Made by a program: the position numbers and the translations under genes. Under the pieces are notes generated by a model. That model saw nothing but the letters and a program-made list of their open reading frames with translations, did not search any database and was not told where the DNA came from. Below, piece by piece: positions 6,642-13,045 of a stretch of 21,201 nt of DNA; the first letter of the stretch is position 1, and each line of letters starts with the position of its first letter. Source of the DNA: a virus; IMG/VR virus record IMGVR_UViG_3300017922_000016, positions 1 to 21,201 of that record; one strand, given 5' to 3'.

Positions 6642-7097
6642 ATGCCTGAATACACGACCATCAAGGATTTTCCGGACTATGAGATCAACCGATCAGGATC
6701 GGTGCGCAGGGCTGACGGTACCTGCATGGGCTCCCCTGTGTCCTCCAAATACAACACAAACGGCGCGGAATATGTTTCGCTTCGTCGGGATGGACGGACA
6801 AGACAGCGGTGCATCAACGTGCTGCTGGTGGAGACTTTCGGCCCAGGGGCGGCACAACAGGCCGGATACCCCGAGCCGGACATGCGGCGCGTACAGGTTC
6901 AGCGCGAACTGGCCGAGCGCCCTCGCTCCGGCAAAAGCCTCGGGCGAGATGGGTACCGTAAATACGCTCGGCGCTGTCACGACTGTGGCAAGCCGACCAA
7001 CAACTATCGCTGCGAAGAGTGCTGGATACGCATTCGCGGCTTCGGCGCGTCCGAGGCTCAGAATTTCCACTTTGATCCGTACAGCGTACATGACTGA
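6642..7097 (+). CDS. NUMOD4-like protein with a four-Cys zinc finger
   Basis: A 151-aa protein. Residues 6-60 resemble the NUMOD4 DNA-binding module of phage HNH endonucleases (IKDFPDYEINRSGSVRR, then a beta-rich YVSLRRDG and VLLVETFGP). Instead of an HNH nuclease domain, the C-terminal part carries a zinc finger with C112, C115, C124 and C127 (Cys-x2-Cys-x8-Cys-x2-Cys). The start at 6642 uses AAAGGA about six bases upstream. It overlaps the next gene by eight bases. It could be a DNA-binding protein left over from a homing nuclease or a regulator in its own right. The NUMOD4 assignment is by motif only. Confidence 0.65.
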   Translation: MPEYTTIKDFPDYEINRSGSVRRADGTCMGSPVSSKYNTNGAEYVSLRRDGRTRQRCINVLLVETFGPGAAQQAGYPEPDMRRVQVQRELAERPRSGKSLGRDGYRKYARRCHDCGKPTNNYRCEECWIRIRGFGASEAQNFHFDPYSVHD

Positions 7098-7299
7098 TCC
7101 GGGACAGAGACCTAGGACCTGCACCGGATGCTGTCACCTGCCGCCAACCTCGGAGGGCTGGTACGGATACAACGGCTGGGATTACAGCACGTGCCCGGTT
7201 GCGGGAATCACCCTGCAAATCGACAAGGACGGTACCGCAACTCCGTTGGAGAACTGCGATCAAAAGGAGATCCGCCATGACAATGGCAAGCCGGAATAA
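7090..7299 (+). CDS. Small Cys-rich hypothetical protein
   Basis: A 69-aa protein that begins within the last codons of the zinc-finger gene and ends 23 bases inside gemA, fitting a tightly packed operon. Cysteines cluster early (CTGCCH, residues 11-16), with a later Cys in DYSTCPV and another near the C-terminus, so metal binding is possible. Aromatic-rich centre (GWYGYNGWDY). No known family. Confidence 0.55.
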   Translation: MTDPGQRPRTCTGCCHLPPTSEGWYGYNGWDYSTCPVAGITLQIDKDGTATPLENCDQKEIRHDNGKPE

Positions 7300-7738
7300 G
7301 ATGATAGCCAAGATCAAGATCGGCCAGAAGCAACTCGGTCTGGATGAAGACACCTACCGCACCATGCTCGACGACAGGTACGGCAAAAGCTCGGCCGCAA
7401 AACTTTCTCTCAAGGAGCTGGCCGACTGCATCCACCATTTGGAGAACCTCGGTGTCAGCTTCACGTCTTCGCCTTCCACGAAGCAAAGGGGGCCGAAAGA
7501 TTTCTATGCCGTTCCTGACAGCGTTCCCTTCGCCCGTCAGAAACGTTGGATCGCATCTATGTGGTACGCGCTGGGGTGGAACATGTCCGGACTGGACTCC
7601 AGAAGCGCCAAACAGTTCGGCGTGGAACGGTTCATCTGGATCAACGATCAGAATCATCTGCAGACACTGGCCAAGGACATGATCAACCGTTGCCGTAACA
7701 AGGGCATAGACCCCGACGATGCAGCATCTGCAAGCTGA
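7277..7738 (+). CDS. gemA: GemA-like regulator (DUF1018, Mu gp16)
   Basis: A 153-aa protein of the DUF1018/GemA family found in the semi-essential early region of Mu-like phages. Mu GemA affects host gene expression and DNA supercoiling. Family features are the N-terminal KIKIGQKQLGLDEDTYRTML...YGKSSAAKLS segment and the C-terminal RQKRWIASMWYALGW plus VERFIWINDQNHLQTLAKDM block. The start at 7277 has AAAGGAGA six bases upstream. It overlaps the following HTH gene by 20 bases. The identification is one of the firmest in the middle region. Confidence 0.9.
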   Translation: MTMASRNKMIAKIKIGQKQLGLDEDTYRTMLDDRYGKSSAAKLSLKELADCIHHLENLGVSFTSSPSTKQRGPKDFYAVPDSVPFARQKRWIASMWYALGWNMSGLDSRSAKQFGVERFIWINDQNHLQTLAKDMINRCRNKGIDPDDAASAS

Positions 7739-8021
7739 GATCGAGCGTCGTTTCGGTACGGTGCATCGCTTTTGCCGGGAGCATCCGGAGCTCAACCGGG
7801 CCACTGTCTACATGCTGTTGGCCGGTACATATGGCGGCAACACAGAGCGACAGGCAGAACGGATCAGAGATGCACTCGGAGACAACAGAAAGGAAAAGCA
7901 GGTTTTTGAAGCCATCAAGCAAGCAGCCTGCGCCCGATGCCACTTCGGGCAACCCTGTTCCCGGTGCGACTCGCTGTTCAAAACCCAGACAGACGCAGCC
8001 ATGAAAGTTTTCTCAAGTTAG
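7719..8021 (+). CDS. HTH protein with compact zinc-ribbon-like motif
   Basis: A 100-aa protein. Residues 1-60 look like a Cro/CI-type helix-turn-helix (IERRFGTVHRFCREHPELNRATVYMLLAGTYGG...). Residues 71-83 contain CARCHFGQPCSRC (Cys-x2-Cys-x5-Cys-x2-Cys), a plausible zinc site. The start overlaps the end of gemA. In Mu this position is near mor, the activator of middle transcription; no Mor-family protein is visible in the window, so this or the next gene might fill the role. Function is inferred from fold and position only. Confidence 0.7.
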   Translation: MQHLQAEIERRFGTVHRFCREHPELNRATVYMLLAGTYGGNTERQAERIRDALGDNRKEKQVFEAIKQAACARCHFGQPCSRCDSLFKTQTDAAMKVFSS

Positions 8022-8039
8022 CTGACCCGGAGGTGGACA

Positions 8040-8477
8040 ATGACAGCCAAGCTTCTGAAAGAATTCGCCGACCTCTACGCCAAGGGGTTTCGTCCGTATA
8101 CTGGCGAGATCACCAGTGAGGTTTATGAACGGCTTGGGTGTACGAAGCCTGAGAAGTCGTACTGGATAGTATACTGGCCGATCCTGCACTGCTTCGGCTG
8201 CTCCAGACGCTGCACACCCAAGACTCCTGAAGGCTTTCAGGTCGTTTTACCGACCGAGGGTGTCACACGAGTAAAATTCGATATCACTCCGGCCCAGATG
8301 CTCCGGTCAAAATCCTTACTCCGGGCCGACGAAGCGGCCTACTGCCTCGCTGTCAGCCCGAGGCAGGTATATGCCTTGGCCGCTGAAGGAAAGCTTGATC
8401 GCCATATAGACAAGCCTTTTCGAGTTACTGTAGAAAGCGTTATTCAAGAGCTGAATCGCACAGAAATGGGAGTATGA
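8040..8477 (+). CDS. Excisionase-like HTH_17 DNA-binding protein
   Basis: A 145-aa protein. The C-terminal 50 residues (SLLRADEAAYCLAVSPRQVYALAAEGKLDR..., about 92-140) have the MerR/excisionase-type HTH_17 pattern seen in small phage regulators. The N-terminal part is unusual, with helical residues 1-33 and a Cys cluster around 51-58 (CFGCSRRC). SD CCGGAGG lies seven bases ahead of ATG. Its end overlaps the start region of the membrane protein gene. A candidate for a late-gene activator in place of Mu C, or a regulator of excision or lysogeny. Confidence 0.7.
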   Translation: MTAKLLKEFADLYAKGFRPYTGEITSEVYERLGCTKPEKSYWIVYWPILHCFGCSRRCTPKTPEGFQVVLPTEGVTRVKFDITPAQMLRSKSLLRADEAAYCLAVSPRQVYALAAEGKLDRHIDKPFRVTVESVIQELNRTEMGV

Positions 8478-8479
8478 TC

Positions 8480-9061
8480 ATGCAAACGACATTTGTTATT
8501 TTAGGTTTTATTTCGCTTTTAGCAGCACTTGTGGGGCTTCTTAAGCCCGGTTTGGTTACCAGCTTCCTTGCTCCGAAACACCGAACCCGTCTCAAAGCCT
8601 TTGGAGGATATGTTGCCATATTCCTCGTCGCGGTATTCATGGTTGGAACTACTGCTAACAACAAGTCCAGTCAGGCGAAACTAAGCAACCAGCCGGGAAC
8701 GAACCAAATGACCTCTACCTCACCGAAAAACGATAATACAAAGCCTGAAGTTCAAGAAGCATCCATCGCCGAAAACAAAGAAGCGCTCCGTAACCTGCTC
8801 GACATGCTTCTGAGCTTTAAGGACGATCCCGAGTTTCACCAGAAGGGTTTTGGTGCAGGATTGCCGTACACGCATACTTGGTTGAAAACTTTAAACGAAA
8901 TATCGCAAGAAATGACGGTAAAAAACGGATATCCACTCGGCTTGGCAACGGCACCGAATGACTTACGCCAGCTCGGCATGGAATACATGCGAAGCCAAGG
9001 ACGAGAGAATCAATTCACGAGGGATTTCCGGCAATTCATAGAAGAAGCCCTTACACAATAG
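8480..9061 (+). CDS. Two-TM membrane protein, probable moron
   Basis: A 193-aa membrane-anchored protein. Two hydrophobic segments fall at about residues 3-28 (FVILGFISLLAALVGLL) and 44-60 (YVAIFLVAVFMVGT), joined by a short basic loop (KHRTRLK). A Ser/Thr/Asn-rich linker and a soluble C-terminal domain of about 110 residues (NKEALRNLLDMLLSFKDDPEF...) follow. The start at 8480 is preferred over ATG 8474 because GGGAG (8468-8472) is then seven bases away. Base composition is more AT-rich than the late genes, and it ends at a strong terminator, so it looks like a late-acquired module. Envelope modification or superinfection exclusion is possible but not shown. Confidence 0.65.
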   Translation: MQTTFVILGFISLLAALVGLLKPGLVTSFLAPKHRTRLKAFGGYVAIFLVAVFMVGTTANNKSSQAKLSNQPGTNQMTSTSPKNDNTKPEVQEASIAENKEALRNLLDMLLSFKDDPEFHQKGFGAGLPYTHTWLKTLNEISQEMTVKNGYPLGLATAPNDLRQLGMEYMRSQGRENQFTRDFRQFIEEALTQ

Positions 9062-9082
9062 CTGTATCTACTCACCTTGACT

Positions 9083-9116
9083 AAAAAAAGCGCCTCACAC
9101 CGAGGCGCTTTTTTTT
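9083..9116. terminator. Intrinsic terminator
   Basis: GCGCCTC (9090-9096), a five-base loop and GAGGCGC (9102-9108), followed by eight T. The A7 run just before the stem can extend it and lets it work on both strands. It separates the middle region from the lysis and structural genes, so late transcription should start after it. Confidence 0.93.
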
Positions 9117-9138
9117 GCACCATTCGCGTGGATTCCTG

Positions 9139-9167
9139 CGATACTGCAACAATGCCGATACTATGCT
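9139..9167 (+). promoter_or_regulatory. Candidate late promoter with CGATACT repeats
   Basis: CGATACT occurs at 9139-9145 and again at 9156-9162, 17 bp apart, between the terminator and the lysis leader. TATGCT (9162-9167) could be a -10 element. No good -35 is seen, as expected for an activator-dependent late promoter such as those driven by Mu C. The activator is not identified. Confidence 0.35.
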
Positions 9168-9248
9168 CCCTGTATCCACCGAGTTAGCCGCTCGGACACC
9201 TCGCACAACGGCGGGGTCGGGCCGCATCCGGCCCCGCCATACAGGGAG
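9166..9248 (+). promoter_or_regulatory. Structured leader hiding the lysis-gene SD
   Basis: CTCCCTGTAT (9166-9175) is a perfect complement of ATACAGGGAG (9239-9248), which contains the SD of the next gene. Between them lie a small hairpin CCGAG/CTCGG (9179-9183, 9191-9195) and a strong one (9210-9220 with 9228-9238, 11 pairs including one G-T, 7-base loop). Together they would fold as a three-way junction closing on the SD. If transcription starts downstream of 9166 the closing stem cannot form and the repeat would be a DNA site instead. Confidence 0.45.
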
Positions 9249-9253
9249 TGACC

Positions 9254-9754
9254 ATGAAACAGCATACCCGCATCGTCATCGTGCGGACCGACACGGGGCC
9301 TGAAGGCACGTTCGGACGAATGATCCTGCCCGGAGGCCGCGACCTCGTCTGCGCCGAATTGCCCTGGCGCAACAACCGCACGAGCAAATCCTGCATTCCG
9401 CCCGGCACGTACGCGTGCTCCATTGAAACATCCCCCACCTACGGCGTGTGTCCCCATGTCCACGACGTGCCCGGCCGCACCGCGATCCTGATCCATCCCG
9501 GCAACTGGGCCGGTGACGTTGATGCCGGACTGCATAGCGATTCCGAAGGCTGCATCCTGCCCGGTAAGGGGTTCGGCCACTATCCGCCCAAGGGTTTTGC
9601 GTCCCAGCGGATGGTCAGCAACTCGCAGCGCGCCTGGGAACTCATCATGGACGAACTGAGGGCCTCCGGCATCGAGGCCGGCGATCACTTCGAGCTGCAG
9701 ATCCTCGACGCTACAGGCGAAGCCGGCAGGGGGTGGAACGATGGGATTCGGTGA
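9254..9754 (+). CDS. DUF5675 protein, probable lysis-cassette hydrolase
   Basis: A 166-aa protein of the DUF5675 family, often found beside phage lysis genes. Seen motifs are the N-terminal beta-rich VIVRTDTGPEGTFGRM, CAELPWRNN, SCIPPGTY and the core ILIHPGNWAGDVD...HSDSEGCILPG. H81, H94 and C100 form an arrangement that recalls the His/Cys of L,D-transpeptidase-like folds; the enzymatic activity is inference. The ATG at 9254 is six bases after GGGAG; a GTG at 9248 overlaps that SD and is rejected. It is the first gene after the late leader and overlaps the holin gene by 14 bases. No other endolysin is visible in the window. Confidence 0.8.
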   Translation: MKQHTRIVIVRTDTGPEGTFGRMILPGGRDLVCAELPWRNNRTSKSCIPPGTYACSIETSPTYGVCPHVHDVPGRTAILIHPGNWAGDVDAGLHSDSEGCILPGKGFGHYPPKGFASQRMVSNSQRAWELIMDELRASGIEAGDHFELQILDATGEAGRGWNDGIR

Positions 9755-10343
9755 TTTCCTCACTGGCGCGCTCAAGTTCGTGCCGGGCGTAGGACAGATC
9801 GTCACCGCCGTGGAAGGCGTGGCCTCCATAGCCGGGGCCATCGGCGGTGATACGGGCAAAAAGATCCAAGACGGCGTTTCTCAGGTCACGGAAGGACTCC
9901 GTGAGGCCGATGCAAAACCGCTCGACGGCGAGCAGCGCGCCGCACTCGAAAAGGCCGGGATGGATATGAAGATCAAGCTGAGGGAGTTGGATCTGAAAGA
10001 CGTCGAGGGCGGCCGCAAGCTCGCCAAAGCCGAGATCAATTCCGAGGACGAATACGTCCGACGCACCCGGCCGCAACTTCTGCGCTGGTACGGCAAGGGT
10101 TCGTTCCTGCTCATCTTCTCCTGCGTTGGCGTGGCCTTCGCCTCTGCCTTTACATCCGCCGTAAGCAAGGACGAGGCCGCGTTCATTATCGACGTGCTCA
10201 AGTGGGCGCTGCCCACGGTCTCGGGCACATTCCTGCTCATGTACCGCGCTTACACAGGCCGCCGGACCCAGGAAAAGCTGGGCCAGCTCGGCATACAGCC
10301 GGAATCGGCCATGGACAAGGCCGCCAAGCTTCTCCGGAGATAA
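9741..10343 (+). CDS. Three-TM-type holin (gene-transfer-release family)
   Basis: A 200-aa membrane protein resembling the 'holin of 3TMs' family. An N-terminal hydrophobic, glycine-rich segment (residues 13-36, VPGVGQIVTAVEGVASIAGAIGG) is followed by a charged helical stretch. The typical EYVRRTRPQLLRWYGKG motif (about 104-120) comes next, then two transmembrane helices (about 120-141 and 148-171) and a basic tail. Holins form the inner-membrane lesion that starts lysis. The start at 9741 lies within the end of the DUF5675 gene, with a purine-rich SD (AGGGGGTGG). DUF2730 follows after three bases. Confidence 0.85.
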   Translation: MGFGDFLTGALKFVPGVGQIVTAVEGVASIAGAIGGDTGKKIQDGVSQVTEGLREADAKPLDGEQRAALEKAGMDMKIKLRELDLKDVEGGRKLAKAEINSEDEYVRRTRPQLLRWYGKGSFLLIFSCVGVAFASAFTSAVSKDEAAFIIDVLKWALPTVSGTFLLMYRAYTGRRTQEKLGQLGIQPESAMDKAAKLLRR

Positions 10344-10346
10344 GCC

Positions 10347-10667
10347 GTGGATCTGCATATTCTCGACATCATCCTGCGCATCATCCAGATCGTGCTTCTT
10401 CCGCTGGTGGCCTTCGTTGTGAAAATCCTCCTGGATCAGCGCAAGCAGCTGAACAGTCTCGACAGGCGCATCACCACGGCCGAGTCCTGCCTCGAACAAG
10501 TGCCCAGCGAAAAGGTGCTGCACGAACTCTCCCTGACAATACGCGACTTCGGCGGCGACCTGCAGGTAGCCGTTGAAAAGATCGAAGGGTTGCGAAACAT
10601 CGTGGATCGCGTGGAACGCGTGGTCGCAAGGCATGAAGAATACCTGCTCCACGGAGGGAACCGATGA
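10347..10667 (+). CDS. DUF2730 protein (Mu gp25-like)
   Basis: A 106-aa protein: one N-terminal transmembrane helix (about residues 8-28, IILRIIQIVLLPLVAFVVKIL) and a long periplasm- or cytoplasm-facing coiled coil with heptad-like leucines and valines up to residue 100. This matches DUF2730/Mu gp25. An inner-membrane spanin-like role has been suggested by such architecture but is not proved. It begins with GTG at 10347, with GGAG seven bases upstream. It overlaps the next gene by four bases (ATGA). Confidence 0.8.
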   Translation: MDLHILDIILRIIQIVLLPLVAFVVKILLDQRKQLNSLDRRITTAESCLEQVPSEKVLHELSLTIRDFGGDLQVAVEKIEGLRNIVDRVERVVARHEEYLLHGGNR

Positions 10668-10966
10668 ATTACAACGACGTGGTTATTGAACATCTTCGCA
10701 TCACCATCCTGCGCCTGTTGTGCGAGCAGCCGAGCTATTCGGCCAACGACAGCATGATCAAGGACATGGTTCCGCAATACGGCTTCCGCCCCTCGCGCGA
10801 CCGCATCCGCACCCAGCTGGCATGGTTGCGCGAACAGGGACTCGTCGGCCTCGACTGCAACACAGGCTGTCACGTGGCGCACCTGACCGAACGCGGCGAG
10901 GAAGTGGCCAAAGGCTTTGCCACGGTTCCGGGCGTCAAGCGTCCCTCTCCCGGCGAGGTTGCGTAG
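10664..10966 (+). CDS. Mu gp26-like winged-helix protein
   Basis: A 100-aa ArsR-like winged-helix protein of the type found next to DUF2730 in Mu-like phages (gp26 position). Residues 8-70 contain VVIEHLRITILRLLCEQPSYSAND and the recognition-helix region PSRDRIRTQLAWLREQGLVGL, then a wing with VAHLTERGEEVAKG. The actual role in phage growth is unknown; DNA binding is inferred from fold. It starts in an ATGA overlap and ends directly against the small-terminase start. Confidence 0.85.
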   Translation: MNYNDVVIEHLRITILRLLCEQPSYSANDSMIKDMVPQYGFRPSRDRIRTQLAWLREQGLVGLDCNTGCHVAHLTERGEEVAKGFATVPGVKRPSPGEVA

Positions 10967-11554
10967 ATGAAGAAACAGGGCCGGGAATATCCGTCGGAAG
11001 CGGTCTGGACCGCGCAGGAACTCTATTGCGTGGCGCGGCTGACGTATAAGCAGGTGGCCGAGGAAACCGGCGTTGCCGTGTCAACACTCAAGCGCTGGGC
11101 CGACAAGTACGAATGGCGCACCAAACGCGACGAGCTGGCGCAGGCCGAAGCCGACCTGCAGGCCGACACAATCCTCGCCCGCTCGGCCATGCTCAAAAAA
11201 CTGATCGAGTCCAAGGACGCCCAGACCGGCTTTGCCGTGGCCAGCCTCGAAACGCTGGCCATGAAGCAGGCCGAAGCAGCCCGTGCCCAGAAGCTCATGA
11301 GCGCCAGCGCCCAGAGGGAGCTGCGCGAGATCCGCACGCAGGAAGATGCGGTGAACGCGCTGCAGGAAGCCGTACAGCTCAAGCTGAACCGACTCCTGCA
11401 AAGCCCTGACGAACTGGATTTCAAGGCCGTTGCCGACGTCCGCAAAGCCCTCGACCTGGTGGCGGAGATGAAGAACGCCGGCAGCGAAGAGCAGGACAAT
11501 GGACGCGGCGTCTCCGGCGACAACATCGAACGCATGCTGGATGCACTGAGGTAA
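10967..11554 (+). CDS. Small terminase subunit (Mu gp27 position)
   Basis: A 195-aa protein with an N-terminal HTH typical of small terminases (QELYCVARLTYKQVAEETGVAVSTLKRWADKYEWRTKRDEL, about residues 17-58). A long alpha-helical oligomerisation region and a flexible C-terminus ending NIERMLDALR follow. It resembles the DUF1804/gp27 group of Mu-like phages. It recognises phage DNA and feeds it to the large subunit. It starts one base after the previous stop codon, and the large subunit begins three bases after its end. Confidence 0.85.
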   Translation: MKKQGREYPSEAVWTAQELYCVARLTYKQVAEETGVAVSTLKRWADKYEWRTKRDELAQAEADLQADTILARSAMLKKLIESKDAQTGFAVASLETLAMKQAEAARAQKLMSASAQRELREIRTQEDAVNALQEAVQLKLNRLLQSPDELDFKAVADVRKALDLVAEMKNAGSEEQDNGRGVSGDNIERMLDALR

Positions 11555-11557
11555 TCC

Positions 11558-13045
11558 ATGGGCATTCGATTGCTTCCGTATCAGCACGAACTCCGCAGTA
11601 CCTTGAAGGAATCTCAGGTCGTGGTCGTGGAGAAGTCCCGACGCACCGGCTACTCGTGGGGCGCAAGCTGGGTTGCCGCCGAATATGCGGCCAAAGCCAA
11701 GGCCCATGGCGGCATGAACGTCTATTACATGGGCTACAACCTGGAGATGGCTCGCGAGTTTATCGAGTACGTGGGTGATGCCGGGAAAACACTGGAACTC
11801 GGCGCTTCTGTGGTTGGTGAAACACTTTGGCAGGACGCAGGCGATCCGGAAAACCAAATCAAGGCATTCCGGGTCGATTTCCGGCACGGCCGCGTCGTGG
11901 CCCTGCCCTCGAAACCGCGATCCCTGCGAGGCATGCAGGGGCTTGTCATTCTCGACGAGGCCGCATTCCACGATGATCTGGACGAACTGCTCAAGGCCGC
12001 GTTGGCTTTGACTGTCTGGGGCGGCAAGGTGCTCATCATCTCCACTCATGATGGCGAGGATAACCCGTTCAACCAGCTCATCCAGGATTGCCGGGGCGGG
12101 CGTCTGCCATATGCGGTGTTGCGATGCGACTTTGACCGCGCCATCAGTGAAGGGCTTTATCAAAGGATCTGCGAGCGCACCGGCAAGATCTGGACCGAGC
12201 ACGGCCAGGCCGAATGGCGGGACCGGATCATCCAGTTTTACGGTGACGGCGCTGACGAAGAACTTTTCTGCATCCCATCGAAGTCCGGCGGTTCCTATCT
12301 GATTCGCACGGTCATTGAAGGATGCATGGACCCGAGCATCCCGGTCCTGCGCTGGGAACCGCCGGCCAAGGACTTCGTGGACTGGCCGGATGAACAGCGG
12401 CACCGGGAAATGCGCGACTGGCTGAAGGCGATGCTTCACCCGCTCCTGACATCCCTGCCGGACAAGCCGGGCTGGTTCGGCGAGGACTTCGGCCGCAATG
12501 TAGACCTGACGTGCATCTGGCCGCTGCAGGAAGCACCGGGCTTGACCTATCGCACTCCGTTCGTGCTTGAGCTGCGCGACTGTCCCTTTTCCCAGCAAGA
12601 ACAGGCCCTTTTCCATGTGGGCAATCATCTTCCCCAACTCTGCGGCGGCGCATTGGACAAGGGCGGCAATGGCGCCTTTCTGGCCGAGCGCGCCCGTCAG
12701 GAATTCGGTGCGGAGATCATCGAACAGGTCCACTTCGCCGAGACATGGAACCTTGAAAACTGGCCCCCGGCCAAGGCCGCGCTGGAGGACCGTACTGCAA
12801 TCATCCCGAAAAGCGACGACATCCTCGACGACTTCCGTGCCGTGAAGGTTGTCAAAGGCGTTCCCAAGGTCCCCCGCGATGCCCGCACCACCGACCGAAA
12901 GGATGCGGGCAAACGCCACGGCGACTCGGCCATCGCCTTTGCTCTGGCCATGTTTGCGGCTCGGAAATTCGAGCCGGGCAATAATGAATGGGATATCTGC
13001 ACCGGCGGAGTAAGCCGCGCCGGTGCGCTCATGAGAGGATACTGA
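11558..13045 (+). CDS. Large terminase subunit (Mu gp28-like)
   Basis: A 495-aa packaging ATPase and nuclease. The ATPase part has the atypical P-loop EKSRRTGYSW (residues 25-34), the Walker B LVILDEAAF (129-137) and the coupling motif LIISTHDGE (159-167). The nuclease part is RNase-H-like, with candidate metal ligands D310 (GEDFGRN), D367 (GALDKGG) and D456 (RHGDSAIA). Length is close to Mu gp28 (about 550). It packages by headful from the integrated copy. The stop overlaps the portal start (TGATG). Confidence 0.94.
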   Translation: MGIRLLPYQHELRSTLKESQVVVVEKSRRTGYSWGASWVAAEYAAKAKAHGGMNVYYMGYNLEMAREFIEYVGDAGKTLELGASVVGETLWQDAGDPENQIKAFRVDFRHGRVVALPSKPRSLRGMQGLVILDEAAFHDDLDELLKAALALTVWGGKVLIISTHDGEDNPFNQLIQDCRGGRLPYAVLRCDFDRAISEGLYQRICERTGKIWTEHGQAEWRDRIIQFYGDGADEELFCIPSKSGGSYLIRTVIEGCMDPSIPVLRWEPPAKDFVDWPDEQRHREMRDWLKAMLHPLLTSLPDKPGWFGEDFGRNVDLTCIWPLQEAPGLTYRTPFVLELRDCPFSQQEQALFHVGNHLPQLCGGALDKGGNGAFLAERARQEFGAEIIEQVHFAETWNLENWPPAKAALEDRTAIIPKSDDILDDFRAVKVVKGVPKVPRDARTTDRKDAGKRHGDSAIAFALAMFAARKFEPGNNEWDICTGGVSRAGALMRGY

